Assembly (NCBI GenBank): GCA_030641535.1
Contig: DAOWHG010000088.1
Location: 1-9,024, forward strand
From: Mycoplasmatota bacterium
GTDB taxonomy: Bacteria > Bacillota_I > Bacilli_A > Izemoplasmatales > Izemoplasmataceae
DNA length: 9,024 nucleotides
Reading direction: 5' to 3'
A program made the translations under genes and the position numbers. The notes under the pieces are model-generated. The model did no database searches and was not told where the DNA came from. It saw only the letters and a program-made list of their open reading frames with translations. Shown piece by piece: positions 6,053 through 9,024 of this stretch (positions are counted from its first letter, which is position 1; each line of letters opens with the position of its first letter).

Positions 6053-6517
6053 TTAGTATTTTACTTTATCGTTTTTGTCACTCCACTCTTTAAATGGGGC
6101 AAGACATTCATCATGATCAATATGAGCTTTTAATACTTGCTCTTTCGTAGCTTTTCCTTCAATGACATCGTAAATGTATTGATCATCAAATCCAATAGCA
6201 GCTGCATCATATCGTGTTGCTCCATAATAAAGACTTTTCATTTTCGCCCAATGAATAGCCGAAAAACACATTGGACAAGGTTCACATGAAGAATAAATTT
6301 CACAATCAGATAAGTCAAATCTTCCAAGTAATTTTGTAGCTGCTCTAATTGCTACAATTTCAGCATGTGCTGTTGGATCGTTAGACTCAACAACATGGTT
6401 ATGTCCTACAGCAATAATTTCTCCATCTTTTACAACAACTGCACCGAATGGTCCACCATCGTCTGCTCGCATTCCCTTAAATGCTTCTTCAATTGCTACT
6501 TTCATAAACTTGTTCAT
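6053..6517 (-). CDS. guaD: Guanine deaminase
   Basis: 154 residues, close to the 156 of Bacillus subtilis GuaD, which it resembles along its whole length. It belongs to the cytidine/deoxycytidylate deaminase fold and converts guanine to xanthine and ammonia in the cytoplasm. Zinc is bound by His51 in the HAE motif (51-53, Glu53 the proton shuttle) and by Cys81 and Cys84 of CEPCPMC. GGPFGAVVVKDG (21-32), SNDPTAHAE (45-53) and the AAIGFDDQ segment (107-113) are GuaD-like, and the chain ends in Tyr, as in B. subtilis, where the C-terminal Tyr contacts the purine. This separates it from tRNA adenosine deaminase TadA. It lies 41 bases after the ygeW-like gene, with a GAGGTG site before the ATG, and would feed xanthine to the pathway that its neighbours serve. 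Confidence high. Confidence 0.94.
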   Translation of the reverse strand: MNKFMKVAIEEAFKGMRADDGGPFGAVVVKDGEIIAVGHNHVVESNDPTAHAEIVAIRAATKLLGRFDLSDCEIYSSCEPCPMCFSAIHWAKMKSLYYGATRYDAAAIGFDDQYIYDVIEGKATKEQVLKAHIDHDECLAPFKEWSDKNDKVKY

Positions 6518-6535
6518 TAAAACACCTCGCTTCTA

Positions 6536-6558
6536 TATTTTTTAAAGCTTAAAAAATA
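6536..6558 (-). repeat. AT-only inverted repeat between ygeW and guaD
   Basis: A perfect 10-bp inverted repeat (TATTTTTTAA / TTAAAAAATA, 3-base loop) fills the spacer and touches the ygeW stop codon. With no G-C pair in the stem it is too weak for a good terminator; it may be an RNA processing or mRNA-stability element, or chance in AT-rich DNA. Confidence 0.35.
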
Positions 6559-7542
6559 TTACTTATCACCGATAGTCATTGCCATTACAGCTTTGGCTGT
6601 ATGAAGTCTGTTTTCTGCTTCTTGATAAACTATTGAATGAGGTCCATCAATAACACTATCTTCAACTTCGTTTCCTCTATCAGCTGGTAAAGCATGCATA
6701 TAATAAACATTTGGACTTGCAAGAGAAATCATTTCTTCAGTACATTTCCAACCTTTATATGATTCTAGTAAATCATCAATTACATCATCACTTTGATTAG
6801 TTACCCAACTACCCCAGTTTTTAGGGATTACAACATCAGCATTTGTAAATGCTTCTTGCATATTATGAGTAATTTTAAAAGATCCACCATTTTCTAAAGC
6901 GTTCTTGCGAGCTTTTTCAATAGCCCAGTCTGGTAAATCATAACCTTCTGGATAAGCTAAAGTTACTTCCATACCATATCTTGGGAATAATAGTATTTGA
7001 GTAAGTGGTACAGAAATAGGTTTTTTATGACTACTTGCGTATGCCCAAATTATTGACACTTTCAAGTTTTTAGTAGTTTCAGTTTTTTCTTGGATAGTCA
7101 TTAAGTCTGCAAGTCCTTGCATCGGATGATATAAATCATCTTGCAAACTAAGAATTGGTACAGTTGAATGCTCTGCCATTTTGTTTAGAAAGTCATTTCC
7201 AACTTCCCAGAAACAATTACGACATGCGATGGCATGTCCATAACTTGATAAAATAACTGCAGTATCTTTTGCACTTTCACCATGCGATATTTGCATAGTT
7301 GAAGTGTCTAAAAATGTTGCATGCCCACCAAGTTGAGCAAGTCCTGCTTCCATAGAATTTCTTGTTCTTGTTGATTGTTCAAAAAACATATTAAATGAAG
7401 TTTTATTGTTTAAATATGGAGTTGGAACATTCGTTAAGAATTTTTCTTTTAAATCGTGAGATACCTCTAATAATTTGTCGATTTGTTCATTACTCCAGTC
7501 TTCAAGAGTAATGAAGTGTTTTCCTTTATATAATGGTTTCAT
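6559..7542 (-). CDS. ygeW: YgeW-type knotted carbamoyltransferase
   Basis: 327 residues of the aspartate/ornithine carbamoyltransferase superfamily. The carbamoyl-phosphate loop STRTR is at 57-61, HPMQGLADL at 139-147 is the second phosphate-binding motif, and the C-terminal half has YMHALPADRGNEV (281-293) and ENRLHTAKAVMAM (310-322). The HALPADRG form, in place of the HCLP of ornithine enzymes, and the SHGES segment (86-90) match the YgeW (unknown-substrate, knotted) branch. In E. coli ygeW sits with ygeX, ygeY and hyuA; that group is tied to anaerobic purine/urate breakdown, where the enzyme would move a carbamoyl group from a ureido intermediate to phosphate, giving carbamoyl phosphate for ATP synthesis. 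It starts 11 bases after the ygeY stop, with AGGAGG overlapping that stop (TAGGAGG). Family is secure, reaction inferred. Confidence 0.92.
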   Translation of the reverse strand: MKPLYKGKHFITLEDWSNEQIDKLLEVSHDLKEKFLTNVPTPYLNNKTSFNMFFEQSTRTRNSMEAGLAQLGGHATFLDTSTMQISHGESAKDTAVILSSYGHAIACRNCFWEVGNDFLNKMAEHSTVPILSLQDDLYHPMQGLADLMTIQEKTETTKNLKVSIIWAYASSHKKPISVPLTQILLFPRYGMEVTLAYPEGYDLPDWAIEKARKNALENGGSFKITHNMQEAFTNADVVIPKNWGSWVTNQSDDVIDDLLESYKGWKCTEEMISLASPNVYYMHALPADRGNEVEDSVIDGPHSIVYQEAENRLHTAKAVMAMTIGDK

Positions 7543-7553
7543 ATATATTCCTC

Positions 7554-8762
7554 CTATTTCTTTTTATTTACGTACATTAGTGGGATAGCAGCATACATTG
7601 CAGCTGCTTTAACTAATTCACTCTTATATGTTAATTCATTTGGTGCATGTGCTTGGTCTTCATGACCTGGCCCAAATCCAACACAAGGGATTCCGTAACG
7701 ACCCATTATTGAAACACCGTTTGTTGAGAAAGTCCATTTATCAACTAGTGGTTTTTCATCAAATAACCCTTCAAAAGCATCAACTGCTGATTGAGTTACA
7801 TCATGATTTTCATCTAATACCCATGTTGGGAAATATGATTTTGTTGGGTACACAAGTCCTGTATAAGCAGGTCTAGCGTAATCATACATTTCCACTACTG
7901 CACCTGATGATTTTACTGATGGTAAGTTTCTAATTTCTTCTAAAGCCGTTTCAAAAGTTTCACCATCAGTTAATCTGCGGTCAATCGAAATTGAACATCC
8001 GTCAGCTACAGCACAACGTGATGGAGAACTGAAGAATACTTCACTTACTGTTAAAGTACCTTTGCCTAAAAAGTCGTTATCTAGTAAGTCATTATTTAGT
8101 TCTTTTAGTTCTAATAAAATAGGTGCCATTTTAAAGATTGCATTATCTCCTCTTTCAGGAGCTGATCCATGGCAACTAATACCATGAGTAGTAACTTTGA
8201 TTTCCATTCTACCACGATGACCTCTATAAATATTACACGATGTTGGCTCAGTGATAACTACAAAATCAGGTTTGATTTTTGATTCTTCAACGATATATTG
8301 CCAGCATAATCCATCACAGTCTTCTTCTTGAACAGTACCTGTTACTATTAAAGTATAATCATCTTCTAAGTTAAGATCTTTGATGATTTTACCAGCGTAA
8401 ACCATTGATGCCATTCCACCTTCTTGGTCACTTCCACCACGACCACCAATTAACTCTTCATCTTCAAATCCAAGATATGGATCAAAAGTCCAGTTGTCTA
8501 AATTTCCTACTCCAACTGTATCAATATGAGCATCCATTGCGATGATATGTTTACCATGACCAATATACCCTAAAATGTTACCCATAGGATCTATATCAAC
8601 TTTATCAAACCCTACTTTTTCCATTTCTTCTTTAATTCTAAGAACAACTTTTTCTTCGTCACAACTCTCACTTGGAATAGCAATCATGTCACGTAAAAAT
8701 TTTGTCATGTCAGCTTTGTATGATTCAGCTTTCGCTAAAATTTCTTTAAAGTTCACTTTCAT
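7554..8762 (-). CDS. ygeY: YgeY-type M20 metallohydrolase (purine/selenium-linked cluster)
   Basis: 402 residues of the M20/ArgE/DapE/carboxypeptidase family. Putative di-zinc ligands and catalytic residues are in place: AMDAHIDTV (His79, Asp81), GRGGSDQEGG (Asp112), VQEEDCDG (Glu146 catalytic, Glu147), ITEPT (Glu172) and QAHAPNE (His372). HRGRMEIKVTTHGISCHGSAPERG (182-205) is the start of the dimerisation lid domain. The GGRGGSDQEGGMA and EPTSCNIYRGHRGRME stretches are characteristic of YgeY, annotated elsewhere as a putative selenium-metabolism hydrolase, and it lies directly before ygeW. It would hydrolyse an amide or ureido bond in ring-opened purine products; the precise substrate is inferred. 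The ATG is 7 bases after the preceding stop. AAGGAG, 13 bases before the ATG, lies inside the end of the upstream gene, so expression is probably coupled to it. Confidence 0.92.
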   Translation of the reverse strand: MKVNFKEILAKAESYKADMTKFLRDMIAIPSESCDEEKVVLRIKEEMEKVGFDKVDIDPMGNILGYIGHGKHIIAMDAHIDTVGVGNLDNWTFDPYLGFEDEELIGGRGGSDQEGGMASMVYAGKIIKDLNLEDDYTLIVTGTVQEEDCDGLCWQYIVEESKIKPDFVVITEPTSCNIYRGHRGRMEIKVTTHGISCHGSAPERGDNAIFKMAPILLELKELNNDLLDNDFLGKGTLTVSEVFFSSPSRCAVADGCSISIDRRLTDGETFETALEEIRNLPSVKSSGAVVEMYDYARPAYTGLVYPTKSYFPTWVLDENHDVTQSAVDAFEGLFDEKPLVDKWTFSTNGVSIMGRYGIPCVGFGPGHEDQAHAPNELTYKSELVKAAAMYAAIPLMYVNKKK

Positions 8763-8769
8763 AATTAGC

Positions 8770-9024
8770 TCACTTCTCCTTACGCATTTTAAGGATGTTT
8801 TTATCTACTTCAAAAATTTTGTTGTATTCGTTATCCCAAAATTCTGGTTTTTTCATAGAATCAAGATATTCTTGTTTATATCCGAATTTTAACCAGTCTT
8901 TTTCTTTTTGAATAAATAATTTTTGTTTTTGAGATTCACTTCTATAATCAACGATGTCTTCAACACCATTTTTTCTAAATACATCTACGAACCATCTATC
9001 TAATACAAAATCTTCAATTTCTAA
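8770..9024 (-). CDS. Unidentified gene, C-terminal 84 residues only (first visible operon gene)
   Basis: The frame is open to the right edge and ends in TGA at 8770-8772. The 84 visible residues (reading LEIEDFVLDRWFVDVFRKNG near the edge and ending KNILKMRKEK) are rich in aromatic and charged residues and appear helical, without membrane segments or cysteines. They do not look like the C-termini of YgeX, SsnA or YgfK as I remember them, and I cannot name the family. Coding is supported by the continuous frame, codon use like the neighbours, Trp as TGG, and tight linkage to ygeY (7-base gap, with the ygeY ribosome site inside its last codons). It is probably another enzyme of the same pathway, by position only. 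Confidence 0.75.
   Translation of the reverse strand, partial: LEIEDFVLDRWFVDVFRKNGVEDIVDYRSESQKQKLFIQKEKDWLKFGYKQEYLDSMKKPEFWDNEYNKIFEVDKNILKMRKEK

Noticed and set aside
7628..8892. Plus-strand frames opposite ygeY and the partial gene
   Set aside because: Antisense to confidently identified coding sequence, without ribosome sites or family features.

Overview
The window comes from an AT-rich bacterium of the low-GC Gram-positive / Mycoplasmatota-Bacillota type. Evidence for this is the strong AT bias in codons and spacers, consensus SigA-like promoters, AGGAGG/GAGGTGAT ribosome binding sites and many short rho-independent terminators. Tryptophan is TGG throughout, and the one visible TGA (end of the partial gene at the right edge) acts as a stop, so the standard code is used. 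An Acholeplasma/Izemoplasma/Haloplasma-like lineage fits, including the secreted endonuclease I carrying atrophied bacterial Ig domains, but the exact taxon is inference.

Layout. 1-1068 (+): the 3' part of a large exported nuclease, Ig-like domains followed by endonuclease I. 1119-1526 (-): a small His/Gly/Arg-rich protein of unknown function with a consensus promoter and a TTG start. 1619-2941 (-): an APC-family amino acid permease (SteT/LAT-like), with two DNA dyads upstream. 3106-3736 (-): a translationally coupled pair, a four-helix membrane protein and a small XRE repressor, behind a promoter covered by a three-half-site repeat that is probably its operator. 3876-5513 (+): a TGS/SAD-type uridine kinase family protein with its own terminator.

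5528-9024 (-) is a purine-catabolism block. In transcription order it holds an unidentified gene (3' end only), a YgeY-type M20 hydrolase, a YgeW-type carbamoyltransferase, guanine deaminase GuaD, and the wreck of a UraA-like NCS2 nucleobase permease. The first four are tightly spaced and probably one operon whose promoter lies beyond the right edge. YgeW and YgeY belong to the ygeW-ygeX-ygeY/hyuA/ssnA/ygfK/xdh group linked to anaerobic purine and urate breakdown, and GuaD would feed guanine in as xanthine. The permease has lost about 270 internal residues and also carries an in-frame TAA, so purine uptake must use another transporter or the pathway is eroding.

No CRISPR array, insertion sequence, tRNA/rRNA or phage gene was seen. 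The least explained items are the His-rich protein, the XRE/membrane pair with its operator array, the permease deletion and the unidentified gene at the right edge.
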